Source: Deltaproteobacteria bacterium
GTDB lineage: Bacteria; Desulfobacterota; Binatia; Binatales; Binataceae
Assembly (NCBI GenBank): GCA_021780585.1
Contig: JAJXYM010000367.1
Location: 1 to 7,634, forward strand
Length of the DNA: 7,634 nt
Direction of reading: 5' to 3'
The translations under genes were made by a program, and so were the position numbers. Position 1 is the first letter of the stretch. Every line of letters starts with the position of its first letter. Below, in pieces: positions 1-6,643 of the stretch. The notes beneath the pieces are model-generated. The model did no database searches and was not told the DNA's origin. It saw only the letters and a list, made by a program, of their open reading frames with translations.

Positions 1-565
1 ACGTATGCCACCCGTGATCGATCAGGATTCCGCCGCCGGAGCGGGAATCGGTTCGCCAGCGCTCGCCGTTCACGGTCGAGCCGCCCGCGCCGGCCGGACC
101 CGAGCGCAGGCGGGTAAGCGCCAGATGGCGAATTTCACCGAGGCGGCCGGCGGAAATCAGCCGCTGCGCGATCCGGTAGGGGGGCGCGTGCTTCCAGTTA
201 TGCACGCACATCAGGACGCGCCCGTTTTGCTCCGCGAAGTCCGCCAGACCGGCGAGCTCGACCAGATCGAGACACAGCGGCTTTTCGACCAGCACATGAG
301 CGCCCGCCGCGAGCGCCTTGCGGACCGCGCCGGCATGAAAGGCGGGTGGACTCGCGATATCGACGAAGTCGGGCCGCTCGCCCGCAAGCATCAGGTCGAG
401 ATCGTCATAAACCCTGACGTTTTCGAGCAGCTTTAGCGCATGATGGCGGCGTTCGGACGACGGGTCATGAATCGCCGCGATGGTGACCTCGGGGCGCGTC
501 CGCCAGCCCGCCAGATGGGCCTCGGCCGCCATCGCGCCGAAGCCCGAAAGCGCTCCGCGCGGCAC
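1..565 (-). CDS. Gfo/Idh/MocA-family oxidoreductase, C-terminus cut by window edge
   Basis: This is a probable NAD(P)-dependent sugar, inositol or related dehydrogenase. 188 residues are visible from a GTG start at 565; the frame is still open at the left edge, and the family is usually 330-390 residues long. The N-terminal Rossmann fold shows GFGAMA (residues 8-13, the GxGxxA nucleotide loop), Asp34 at the end of the second strand, DIASPP (69-74), and EKPLCLD (94-100) carrying the family's conserved EKP lysine. The second domain begins with VHNWKHAP (121-128) and shows GGGILIDHGWH (177-187), whose Asp and His match the usual substrate-site positions. GTG is chosen because GGAG lies 11 bases upstream and the next in-frame ATG would cut into the nucleotide loop. 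The start lies 2 bases after the fdsD stop, so co-transcription and coupled translation are likely. The family is certain, but the substrate cannot be read from the sequence. Confidence 0.9.
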   Translation of the reverse strand, partial: MPRGALSGFGAMAAEAHLAGWRTRPEVTIAAIHDPSSERRHHALKLLENVRVYDDLDLMLAGERPDFVDIASPPAFHAGAVRKALAAGAHVLVEKPLCLDLVELAGLADFAEQNGRVLMCVHNWKHAPPYRIAQRLISAGRLGEIRHLALTRLRSGPAGAGGSTVNGERWRTDSRSGGGILIDHGWHT

Positions 566-567
566 GG

Positions 568-795
568 TCAGCGCGGCTCCGGTGAAACTTGGAGACGGAG
601 CACGGCCTCGCGCACGATCGGCGTCAGATCGGCGCCGCCGGCCGTCGCATAGGCGACAATCTCACGCCGCATCCGCGGCTCCCAGAAGCTTTTCAGATGC
701 TGCGCGATCGCGGCGACCGCTTCGTCATGATCGGCGGCTGAAGCGAAAAAGCCGCCAATTTCGTTGGCCATCGTGACCAGGTGATGCGTATCCAT
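568..795 (-). CDS. fdsD: NAD-dependent formate dehydrogenase delta subunit
   Basis: FdsD is a small cytoplasmic protein needed for a fully active FdsGBA-type formate dehydrogenase. It is thought to help insert or stabilise the bis-MGD cofactor and is found as a minor component of some purified enzymes. The 75-residue product matches the family in length and pattern: LVTMANEIGGFF (6-17), the signature HLKSFWEPRMRREI (33-46), and LTPIVREAVLRL (57-68). No signal peptide, membrane segment or cysteine is present. The frame is open further upstream to 873, but the ATG at 795 is preferred: family members begin just before the (L/V)xxMANxI motif, and the promoter-like element at 850-858 lies inside the longer frame. 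No strong Shine-Dalgarno is seen. It is separated from fdsA by 252 bases, where many operons have fdsC, and it is followed at once by an oxidoreductase gene. Confidence 0.92.
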   Translation of the reverse strand: MDTHHLVTMANEIGGFFASAADHDEAVAAIAQHLKSFWEPRMRREIVAYATAGGADLTPIVREAVLRLQVSPEPR

Positions 796-1047
796 CGGCA
801 CATGCGCGGCGTAGCTTGCGCCCCAATGGACGCGCTCGCGCCGCGTCCCATCGTAGCATCGCGCGCCTGACAATTGATAAGCCCGGGCGCGTCATTGATG
901 CGGCGTTAGCGCCGATTCGGAAATTGGCGCGCGCCCGTTGGATCCGAACGAAATCCGGCGTTTGTCGCGCATCCGTTGCGACGGTTCAAGCAGTCGGTCT
1001 GACACCGGCTAAACGACGGCGATGTTCGCGATAGCGGGCCTAATCGT
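796..1047. other. Intergenic region between fdsA and fdsD
   Basis: These 252 bases separate the fdsA stop from the fdsD start. No convincing coding frame is seen, and there is no recognisable fdsC/fdhD remnant. The fdsD-proximal end holds the promoter-like element at 850-858. A long-looped inverted repeat (TTCGGA at 916-921 with TCCGAA at 943-948) encloses the palindrome GGCGCGCGCC. No U-tract follows it on the minus strand, so it is not a clear terminator. Confidence 0.6.
850..858 (-). promoter_or_regulatory. Extended -10-like promoter element upstream of fdsD
   Basis: On the minus strand the sequence reads TGC-TACGAT, an extended -10 (TGn plus a TAnnnT hexamer at 855-850), preceded by GCGCGCGA. 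The 11-base core GCGCGATGCTA recurs exactly upstream of thiD and of the gene at 6169. No good -35 lies 17 bases upstream; TTATCA at a 19-base spacing is the nearest candidate. A start near 843 would give a leader of about 48 bases before the fdsD ATG. This is predicted from sequence only. Confidence 0.5.
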
Positions 1048-3864
1048 TCAAGACGAAGCGGCGTGAACCACGTGATCCGCGGGCAGACGTTCCGGGCGCC
1101 GCGCCGTCGGCATCACCTGAACGGCGGTGACTTTATATTCGGGGCAATTGGTCGCCCAGTCCGAATTTTCCGTCGTGACGACGTTTGCGCCCGTCTCCGG
1201 ATGATGAAACGTGGTATAGACGACGCCCGGCGCGACCCGTTCCGTGATCGTCGCGCGCAGCGCGATCGCGCCGGCGCGGCTCGTCACCTCGACCCAATCG
1301 CCGTCCCGGACGCCCCGCTGCTCCGCGTCGTGCGGATGGATCTCCAGGCGGTCCTCCGGATGCCACGCGACGTTGCCGGTGCGGCGCGTCTGGGTGCCGA
1401 CGTTGTATTGCGACAGGATCCGGCCAGTGGTGAGGATCAGCGGATAACGCGGCCCCGTTCGTTCTGGCGTCGGGACATATTCGGTCGGGATGAGGCGGCC
1501 GCGGCCGCGCACGAACTCGCCCACATGCATCACGGTGGTGCCGGCCGGGGCGGCCTCGTTGCAGGGCCATTGGACCGAACCGAGACGGTCGAGCTTGGCA
1601 TAACTGACGCCGGCGAAAGTAGGCGTCAGGCGTGCGATTTCGTCCATGATTTCGGCGGGATGGCCATAGCGCATCGGATAGCCGAGCGCCTCCGCCAGCG
1701 CGCAGGTGACTTCCCAATCCTCCTTGCCGGCCAGCGGCGCCATCACCTTGCGCACGCGCGAAATCCGTCGCTCGGCGTTGGTGAAGGTGCCGTTCTTTTC
1801 GAGGAACGACGACCCCGGCAGAAAGACGTGCGCGAACTTCGCGGTTTCGTTGAGGAAGATGTCCTGAACGATAACGATCTCCATCGCGGCGAGCGCGGCG
1901 GCGACGTGCTGCGAGTTCGGATCGGATTGCGCGATATCCTCGCCTTCGACGTACAAGCCCTTGAAGCTGCCGTCGAGCGCGGCGTCGAACATGTTCGGGA
2001 TGCGCAGGCCGGGTTCGGGATCGAGCGTCACGCCCCACTCTTTTTCGAATTGCGCGCGCAACGTGGGATCGGAGACGTGGCGATAGCCGGTCAGCTCATG
2101 CGGGAAGGTGCCAACGTCGTTGGAACCCTGCACGTTGTTCTGGCCGCGCAATGGATTGACGCCGACGCCCGGCCGGCCCAGCATCCCGGCCGCCATCGCC
2201 AGATTCGCCATCGCGAGCACCGCCGTGCTGCCCTGCGAATGTTCGGTGACGCCAAGGCCGTAATAGATTGCGGAATTCGGACCCCTGGCGTAGAGCCGCG
2301 CGGCGGCGCGGATTTGATCGGCGGGCACTCCCGTGACGCGTTCGGCGGCGGCGGGCGAATTGCGTTCGGCGACGATAAACTCGCGCCAGCGCGCATACTC
2401 GCGCGGCTCGCAGCGCGCGGCGATAAAGGCCTCGTCGGCAAGGCCCTCGGTAACGACGACATGCGCCATCGCATTGAACAACGCGACGTTGGTTCCGGGC
2501 GTGAGCTGGAGGAAGCAGTCAGCCGCGACGTGCGGCGTCCGCACCAGTTCGATCGCGCGCGGGTCCGCGACGATCAGGCGCGCGCCCTGACGCAATCGGC
2601 GCTTCATGAGCGAGGCGAAGACGGGATGGCCCTCGGTGGGATTGGCGCCGATCACCACGATCACGTCGGCCTGATTGATCGAGTCGAAATCCTGCGTGCC
2701 GGCCGGCGTGCCAAAGGCGGTCTTGAGGCCGTAGCCGGTCGGCGAATGACATACCCGCGCGCAGGTATCGACGTTATTGTTGCCGAAGGCCGCACGCACC
2801 AGCTTTTGGACCAGATAGGCTTCCTCGTTGGTGCATCGCGAGGACGCGATCCCGCCGACGGCGCCGCGCCCGTACCGTTTTTCCACGCGCTTGAGTTCGG
2901 CCGCGGCCCAGGCGAACGCCTCGTCCCACGAGACCTCGCGCCACGGATCGCTGATGCGCTTGCGGACCATTGGCCGGCGCACGCGGTCGGGATGGGTGGC
3001 GTAGCCCCAGGCAAAACGTCCCTTGACGCATGAATGGCCATGATTCGGCAGGCCGTTCTTGTTGGGGACCATCCGCACGATCGTGTCGCCGCGCAGCTCG
3101 GCCTTGAAGGAGCAGCCGACGCCGCAGTAGCCGCAGGTGGTGACGACCGCGCGATCGGCGCGACCGCGTTCGAGCAAGGTCTTTTCCATCAGCGCGTCGG
3201 TCGGACAGGCCTGCACGCAGGCTCCGCAAGAGACGCATTCGGAATCGAGGTAATGCTCATGCGCCCCGGGCGTCATCTGCGAAGCGAAGCCGCGGCCTTC
3301 GATCGTGAGCGCGAAAGTGCCCTGAATATCGTCGCACGCGCGGACGCATCGCGAGCACAGGATGCAGCGCGCGGGATCGAAGGTGAAATAGGGATTCGAG
3401 TCGTCGGGCGCGAGCGCGAGATGATTTTCGCCGTCGCGCGGATAGCGGACCTGGACCAGGCCCACCGCGTCGGCCATCCGATGCAGTTCGCAGGCGCCGC
3501 CCGCCTTGCATTCGAAGGGGTCCAGCGGATGGTCCGACATGTACAGCTCCATCACGTTGCGGCGGAGCTTGCCCAGCGGTTCGGATTGGGTGCGCACGCG
3601 CATCCCGGACTCGGCGGGCGTGGTGCATGAGGCCGGAAAGCCCTTGCGGCCTTCGATTTCGATCAGGCAGAGGCGGCATGAACCGAACGGTTCGAGCGAA
3701 TCGGTCGCGCAGAGTTTGGGAATCGCAACGCCGGCGAGCGCGGCGGCGCGGATCAGCGCGGTTCCGGCCGGCACCGTGATTTCGCGGCCGTCGATCGTCA
3801 GCGTGACGGATGGCCTGGAATCGCGCGGCGGGGCGCCCAAATCCTGATCGTCGATTGCGAGCAC
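1048..3864 (-). CDS. fdsA: NAD-dependent formate dehydrogenase alpha (catalytic) subunit, Mo/bis-MGD
   Basis: FdsA oxidises formate to CO2 in the cytoplasm and passes electrons to FdsB. The 938-residue product is close to family length. Domains in order: 2Fe-2S plant-type ferredoxin domain (Cys52, 63, 66, 80); His/Cys3 cluster motif (His112, Cys119, Cys125, with Pro116 where a Cys is expected); two ferredoxin-type 4Fe-4S motifs (Cys167/170/173/177 and Cys210/213/216/220); the molybdopterin-domain 4Fe-4S (Cys244/247/251/279) with Lys281; the molybdopterin domain; and a C-terminal MGD-binding domain from about 810. The Mo ligand is Cys372 in CARVCHS, encoded by TGT, so this is not a selenoenzyme. 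His373 and Arg573 (in NPLRGQNN) match the catalytic His and Arg of the family, both 14 residues before the Rhodobacter capsulatus numbering as I recall it. The start is GTG, with GGGAGA 6 bases upstream. It lies 25 bases after fdsB. Confidence 0.97.
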   Translation of the reverse strand: MLAIDDQDLGAPPRDSRPSVTLTIDGREITVPAGTALIRAAALAGVAIPKLCATDSLEPFGSCRLCLIEIEGRKGFPASCTTPAESGMRVRTQSEPLGKLRRNVMELYMSDHPLDPFECKAGGACELHRMADAVGLVQVRYPRDGENHLALAPDDSNPYFTFDPARCILCSRCVRACDDIQGTFALTIEGRGFASQMTPGAHEHYLDSECVSCGACVQACPTDALMEKTLLERGRADRAVVTTCGYCGVGCSFKAELRGDTIVRMVPNKNGLPNHGHSCVKGRFAWGYATHPDRVRRPMVRKRISDPWREVSWDEAFAWAAAELKRVEKRYGRGAVGGIASSRCTNEEAYLVQKLVRAAFGNNNVDTCARVCHSPTGYGLKTAFGTPAGTQDFDSINQADVIVVIGANPTEGHPVFASLMKRRLRQGARLIVADPRAIELVRTPHVAADCFLQLTPGTNVALFNAMAHVVVTEGLADEAFIAARCEPREYARWREFIVAERNSPAAAERVTGVPADQIRAAARLYARGPNSAIYYGLGVTEHSQGSTAVLAMANLAMAAGMLGRPGVGVNPLRGQNNVQGSNDVGTFPHELTGYRHVSDPTLRAQFEKEWGVTLDPEPGLRIPNMFDAALDGSFKGLYVEGEDIAQSDPNSQHVAAALAAMEIVIVQDIFLNETAKFAHVFLPGSSFLEKNGTFTNAERRISRVRKVMAPLAGKEDWEVTCALAEALGYPMRYGHPAEIMDEIARLTPTFAGVSYAKLDRLGSVQWPCNEAAPAGTTVMHVGEFVRGRGRLIPTEYVPTPERTGPRYPLILTTGRILSQYNVGTQTRRTGNVAWHPEDRLEIHPHDAEQRGVRDGDWVEVTSRAGAIALRATITERVAPGVVYTTFHHPETGANVVTTENSDWATNCPEYKVTAVQVMPTARRPERLPADHVVHAASS

Positions 3865-3870
3865 GATAAT

Positions 3871-3876
3871 TCTCCC
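3871..3876 (-). promoter_or_regulatory. Ribosome binding site fixing the fdsA GTG start
   Basis: On the minus strand GGGAGA lies 6 bases before the GTG at 3864. It sits in the 25-base fdsB-fdsA gap and supports the non-ATG start. Confidence 0.65.
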
Positions 3877-3889
3877 GTTGCCGTGAGCC

Positions 3890-5458
3890 TCAGGGCGGCG
3901 GCGCCGCCGCGGCGAGGCCGAAATCCTCGGGGAAATGCTTGAGCGCGCTCATCACCGGCATCGGCGTAAGCCCCCCCAGCGCGCAGAGCGAGCCGGCGGT
4001 CATGGTGTCGCACAGCTCGCGCAACAGTTCGAGATTCGCCGCGCCGCCGCGTTCGCGAATCACGCGGTCGAGCAGTTCGGCGCCGCGGGTCGAACCGATC
4101 CGGCAGGGCGTGCATTTGCCGCACGATTCGAGCGCGCAGAACTCCATCGCATAGCGGGCCATCCGGGCGAGATCGACGGTATCGTCGAAGACCACGACGC
4201 CGCCGTGGCCGAGCAGTCCGCCGGCCTCGGCGATCGTTTCGTAATCGACGCGCAGATCGAGCATCGCGGCCGGAAAATAGGCGCCGAGCGGACCGCCGAT
4301 CTGGACGGCGCGGAGCGGACGGCCGCTGCGCGTGCCGCCGCCGAAATCATGGATCAGCTCGCGCAGGGTCAGGCCGAAGGGCACTTCGACCAGTCCGGGA
4401 CGGGCGAGATTGCCGGCGAGCTGCAGCGGAATCGTGCCGCGCGAGCGGCCGTATCCGATCTGATTCCAGGCCGCGCCGCCATGCTCGACGATCGCGGGAA
4501 CCGAGGCGAGCGTGATGACGTTGTTGACGATCGTGGGGCGGCCGAACAAGCCGGCGACGGCGGGCACCGGCGGCTTGTACCGCACCATCCCGCGCTTGCC
4601 CTCGAGACTTTCGAGCATCGCGGTCTCTTCGCCGCAGATATAGGCTCCGGCGCCGACGACGATTTCGAGATCAAAGGCGCGCCCGGAACCGCATACGTCG
4701 GCCCCCAGGTAGCCGCGCGCGCGGGCGGCCGCGAGCGCGGCCATCAGCGTGCGCAGCGCGTGCGGATATTCCGAACGCAGATAGATGAAGCCGCGGGTCG
4801 CGCCAACGGCAAGTCCGGCGATCGTCATGCCTTCGACAAGAAGGAGCGGATCGCCCTCCATCAGCATCCGGTCGGCGAAGGTTCCGGAATCGCCCTCGTC
4901 GGCGTTGCAGACGACAAATTTAACCGGGTCGGATTGCTCCAGCGTGGTTTTCCATTTGACCCCGGCGGGAAAGGCGGCGCCGCCGCGGCCGCGCAGATTC
5001 GCGCGTGTGACTTCCTCGACGAGCGCCGCGCCCGACAATTCCAGGGCGCGCGCCAGGCCGCGAAATCCGCCGTGGGCGACGAAATCGTCGAGCGCCAGCG
5101 GATCGGTCGCGCCGGTCCGCGCGAAGACGATCCGATGCTGGCGGGCGAGCGCGGGAATTTCCGCGACCGGCCCGAGCGCGAGCGGATGGGAGGTCGGCGC
5201 GCCGGAGAGAAACACCGCGTCGAAGAGCGAAGGAACGTCGGCGGAGGCGACCGGCCCGTAGGCGAGACGCGCGTCGCCAGTCGCGACTTCGACCATCGGT
5301 TCGAGCCAATAGAGGCCGCGTGAGCCGTTACGGACCAGTTTGATCGCGACGCCGCGGCGGGCCGCCTCGGCGGCGATCGCCGCGGCGACGCCGTCGGCGC
5401 CCAGCGAGAGCGCGCCGGAATCGCGCGGGACGAAAATCTTGACCGGTATCGGAGTCAT
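3890..5458 (-). CDS. fdsB: NAD-dependent formate dehydrogenase beta subunit (FMN/NAD-binding, NuoF-like)
   Basis: FdsB is the diaphorase subunit: it takes electrons from FdsA through a 4Fe-4S cluster to FMN and reduces NAD+. The product is 522 residues. Residues 1-130 form the family's N-terminal thioredoxin-like extension, without cluster cysteines. The NuoF-like core follows: LRGRGGAAFPAG (155-166, FMN/NAD loop), CNADEGDSGTF (184-194), GAGAYICGEETA (269-280) and KPPVPAVAGLFGRPT (295-309). An SLBB-like region lies near 355-425, and the 4Fe-4S ligands are Cys446, Cys449, Cys452 and Cys492. The ATG at 5458 overlaps the fdsG stop as ATGA, which indicates translational coupling; no Shine-Dalgarno is seen. 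The frame is open further upstream inside fdsG, but that stretch is Arg-rich and unlike the family. Nothing needed for function appears missing. Confidence 0.97.
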   Translation of the reverse strand: MTPIPVKIFVPRDSGALSLGADGVAAAIAAEAARRGVAIKLVRNGSRGLYWLEPMVEVATGDARLAYGPVASADVPSLFDAVFLSGAPTSHPLALGPVAEIPALARQHRIVFARTGATDPLALDDFVAHGGFRGLARALELSGAALVEEVTRANLRGRGGAAFPAGVKWKTTLEQSDPVKFVVCNADEGDSGTFADRMLMEGDPLLLVEGMTIAGLAVGATRGFIYLRSEYPHALRTLMAALAAARARGYLGADVCGSGRAFDLEIVVGAGAYICGEETAMLESLEGKRGMVRYKPPVPAVAGLFGRPTIVNNVITLASVPAIVEHGGAAWNQIGYGRSRGTIPLQLAGNLARPGLVEVPFGLTLRELIHDFGGGTRSGRPLRAVQIGGPLGAYFPAAMLDLRVDYETIAEAGGLLGHGGVVVFDDTVDLARMARYAMEFCALESCGKCTPCRIGSTRGAELLDRVIRERGGAANLELLRELCDTMTAGSLCALGGLTPMPVMSALKHFPEDFGLAAAAPPP

Positions 5459-5931
5459 CGGCGGACCAGCCGCGCCAGCGCGTCGTCGAAGCTGGCCGGG
5501 GTCAGGCGGCCGAGCAATTGGCCGTTGATCACGCCGGCCGGCGAACAGGCGCAATTGCCGAGACAGTAGACCGGTTCGAGGGTGAAGGCGCGATCGGAGG
5601 AGGTGGCGCCGAAAGCGAGACCGAGCCGCGCGCGCACGTGATCGGCCAGCGCCTCGGCGCCGAGCGCCTGGCACGCTTCGGCGCGGCACAGGCGAATCAC
5701 GTTGCGGCCGGGCGGCGTAGGGCGGAAATCGTGATAAAAGCTGGCGACTCCGTGGACCTCGGCGCGTGAAAGATTAAGCGCGTGGGCGATTTCCGGGAGC
5801 GCGGGCGGCGGAACCCAGCCGAGCTGGTCCTGCACGCGGCGCAAGATTCGCATCAAGGCTCCGGGCGTACGCCTGAGCGATTCGACGATCGCCGCAACCG
5901 CTTCGTGGTCCCAGGAAGGAGAGGATTCCAT
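5455..5931 (-). CDS. fdsG: NAD-dependent formate dehydrogenase gamma subunit (2Fe-2S, NuoE-like)
   Basis: FdsG is a thioredoxin-fold 2Fe-2S protein that pairs with FdsB to form the NADH-producing module, equivalent to NuoE/NuoF of complex I. The product is 158 residues, normal for the family. An N-terminal helical region (1-70) includes LGWVPPPALPEIAHALNLS (37-55) and VHGVASFYHDFR (59-70). The cluster ligands are Cys82 and Cys87 (C-x4-C), then Cys123 and Cys127 (C-x3-C, in YCLGNCACSPA). The start at 5931 is supported by GGAG at 5940-5937, 5 bases before the ATG. It is the first gene of fdsG-fdsB-fdsA and overlaps fdsB by 4 bases. Its upstream region is shared with a divergent gene. It is clearly of the formate dehydrogenase type by its neighbours; from its own sequence alone it could also be a hydrogenase or complex-I subunit. 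Confidence 0.96.
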   Translation of the reverse strand: MESSPSWDHEAVAAIVESLRRTPGALMRILRRVQDQLGWVPPPALPEIAHALNLSRAEVHGVASFYHDFRPTPPGRNVIRLCRAEACQALGAEALADHVRARLGLAFGATSSDRAFTLEPVYCLGNCACSPAGVINGQLLGRLTPASFDDALARLVRR

Positions 5932-5967
5932 CGCAACTCCGCAAGCTTTGGCCGACGGCCGAATCGG

Positions 5968-5990
5968 CGCGCGCGGACCAGCCGCGCGCG
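5968..5990 (-). repeat. GC hairpin in the presumed fdsG leader
   Basis: A perfect 9-bp inverted repeat (CGCGCGCGG at 5968-5976, CCGCGCGCG at 5982-5990) closes a 5-base loop. It lies 37 to 59 bases upstream of the fdsG ATG and would form in the leader RNA if transcription starts further upstream. The alternating G/C sequence is low in complexity, so it may be chance in such a GC-rich genome. No U-tract follows. Confidence 0.35.
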
Positions 5991-6021
5991 GCGCGAGACG
6001 AAGGCGGCGCTGTCACGGTTG

Positions 6022-6050
6022 AGCGTCGTCCATGCGAAGTTTTCCGTCAA
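6022..6050 (-). promoter_or_regulatory. Weak candidate -35/-10 pair for the fdsGBA operon
   Basis: On the minus strand a good -35-like TTGACG (6050-6045) is followed after 17 bases by GACGCT (6027-6022), a poor -10. The 11-base element found before three other genes here is not present in this orientation. The operon promoter is therefore not settled, and an activator-dependent promoter remains possible. Confidence 0.2.
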
Positions 6051-6068
6051 GAGGCGTGAGGAATCGCG

Positions 6069-6085
6069 CGCGGATCGCATCCGCG
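6069..6085. promoter_or_regulatory. Perfect dyad, operator-like, in the divergent fdsG/6169 region
   Basis: CGCGGATCGCATCCGCG is a 7-3-7 perfect inverted repeat. It ends 16 bases before the -10-like hexamer at 6102, so its right arm covers the place where a -35 would be for the plus-strand gene. This suggests a regulator site for that gene, and possibly for the divergent fds operon whose start codon lies about 138 bases away. No regulator gene is present in the window. Confidence 0.4.
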
Positions 6086-6098
6086 GGGCGCGGCGCGA

Positions 6099-6107
6099 TG
6101 CTAAGAT
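6099..6107 (+). promoter_or_regulatory. Extended -10-like promoter element upstream of the gene at 6169
   Basis: TGC-TAAGAT is an extended -10 (TGn plus hexamer 6102-6107), preceded by GCGCGA; the 11-base core GCGCGATGCTA is identical upstream of fdsD and thiD. No -35 match is seen, and the dyad at 6069-6085 occupies that position instead. A start near 6114 would give a leader of about 55 bases, which contains the ribosome binding site GAGG at 6158-6161. Confidence 0.5.
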
Positions 6108-6157
6108 ACGGCGGCCGGCGGACGCTTCGCCGGCGAGGCTTGAAAATTGGCTCCAGC

Positions 6158-6161
6158 GAGG
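6158..6161 (+). promoter_or_regulatory. Ribosome binding site for the gene at 6169
   Basis: GAGG lies 7 bases before the ATG. A near copy of the same stretch (GCGAGGcTTGAA at 6134-6145, compared with GCGAGG-TTGAA at 6156-6166) lies 22 bases upstream, but no good start codon follows it, so the ATG at 6169 is kept. Confidence 0.6.
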
Positions 6162-6168
6162 TTGAAGA

Positions 6169-6615
6169 ATGATTCGCCGCTTCGGGTTCGAGGATGAAAT
6201 GTTTCGGAATCTCGCCTGCGTGCCGATGGCGGTCAGGCGCAAGCTCGATCGCGCGGGGGTGAAGATCAGCCTCAAGCAATGGCAGGCGCTGGCGCGTCAT
6301 GAGCGCGACGCGGTATGCCATCTGCCGGCGGGAGACGACGAGGAGCGCGGCGCGATGCGCGAATTCCTGGCCGGCGCGATCGCGGCGCATCAGGCGGGCG
6401 CGCCCAAGGCGTTGCCGGAAGCGGAGATCAACGCGGCGGATCCGCCGGCGGCGCCGCCGGCCGGACTGATCGAAAATGCGCGGGCGGAAGGCGTAACGAT
6501 CGGCGCCGGCGAATGGGCGCGGCTCGATCCCGACGAGCGTTACGCGCTGATCAAGCTGGGCGGCGGCGAACGCAGCCATAATTTCCGCGCCGCGCTGAAA
6601 GAGCTGATCGGATAG
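6169..6615 (+). CDS. Nitrate-reductase-associated protein family (Nitr_red_assoc) homologue
   Basis: The 148-residue product matches the conserved family named for its position near nitrate reductase and molybdopterin genes, mainly in cyanobacteria; its biochemical role is unknown. Recognisable features are FGFEDEMFRNLACVPMAVR (5-23), KLDRAGVKISLKQW (25-38), and the C-terminal ERYALIKLG...NFRAALKEL (123-146). The protein contains two copies of GVxIx4Wx2Lx3ERxA (30-48 and 108-126), joined by an Ala/Pro-rich linker (about 78-99). It has no signal peptide or membrane segment, so it is probably cytoplasmic. The start has GAGG 7 bases upstream. It is transcribed divergently from fdsGBA and converges on thiD with a 28-base gap. 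Its place beside a formate dehydrogenase suggests a role in molybdoenzyme biogenesis or cofactor supply, but this is inference. A longer frame on the opposite strand (6013-6657) is rejected. Confidence 0.85.
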   Translation: MIRRFGFEDEMFRNLACVPMAVRRKLDRAGVKISLKQWQALARHERDAVCHLPAGDDEERGAMREFLAGAIAAHQAGAPKALPEAEINAADPPAAPPAGLIENARAEGVTIGAGEWARLDPDERYALIKLGGGERSHNFRAALKELIG

Positions 6616-6643
6616 CGCCGGCCCGGAGGTCGAAACAGCGTCA

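Noticed and set aside
5..436. Open frame on the plus strand at the left edge
   Set aside because: The minus-strand frame gives an unmistakable Gfo/Idh/MocA protein, so this is its antisense shadow.
796..873. Extension of fdsD by 26 codons to an ATG at 873
   Set aside because: The extra N-terminus is not typical of FdsD, and it overlaps the promoter-like element at 850-858.
901..948. Inverted repeats downstream of fdsA as a terminator
   Set aside because: The stems are short (5-6 bp) or have a long loop, and no run of T follows on the minus strand.
2749..2751. Selenocysteine at the FdsA active site
   Set aside because: The codon is TGT (Cys), not TGA, and no SECIS element is needed.
1063..3033. 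Very long open frame (656 codons) on the plus strand opposite fdsA
   Set aside because: It is antisense to a gene with complete family motifs. Its His/Arg-rich translation resembles no family, and such mirror frames are expected in GC-rich genes.
3935..5323. 462-codon open frame on the plus strand opposite fdsB
   Set aside because: It mirrors fdsB, which has all expected FMN and Fe-S motifs; the translation is Arg/Ala/Gly-rich without recognisable domains.
5937..5960. Sigma-54 promoter before fdsG
   Set aside because: A GG and a GC occur near 5957 and 5945, but their spacing is one base short and the flanking consensus is missing.
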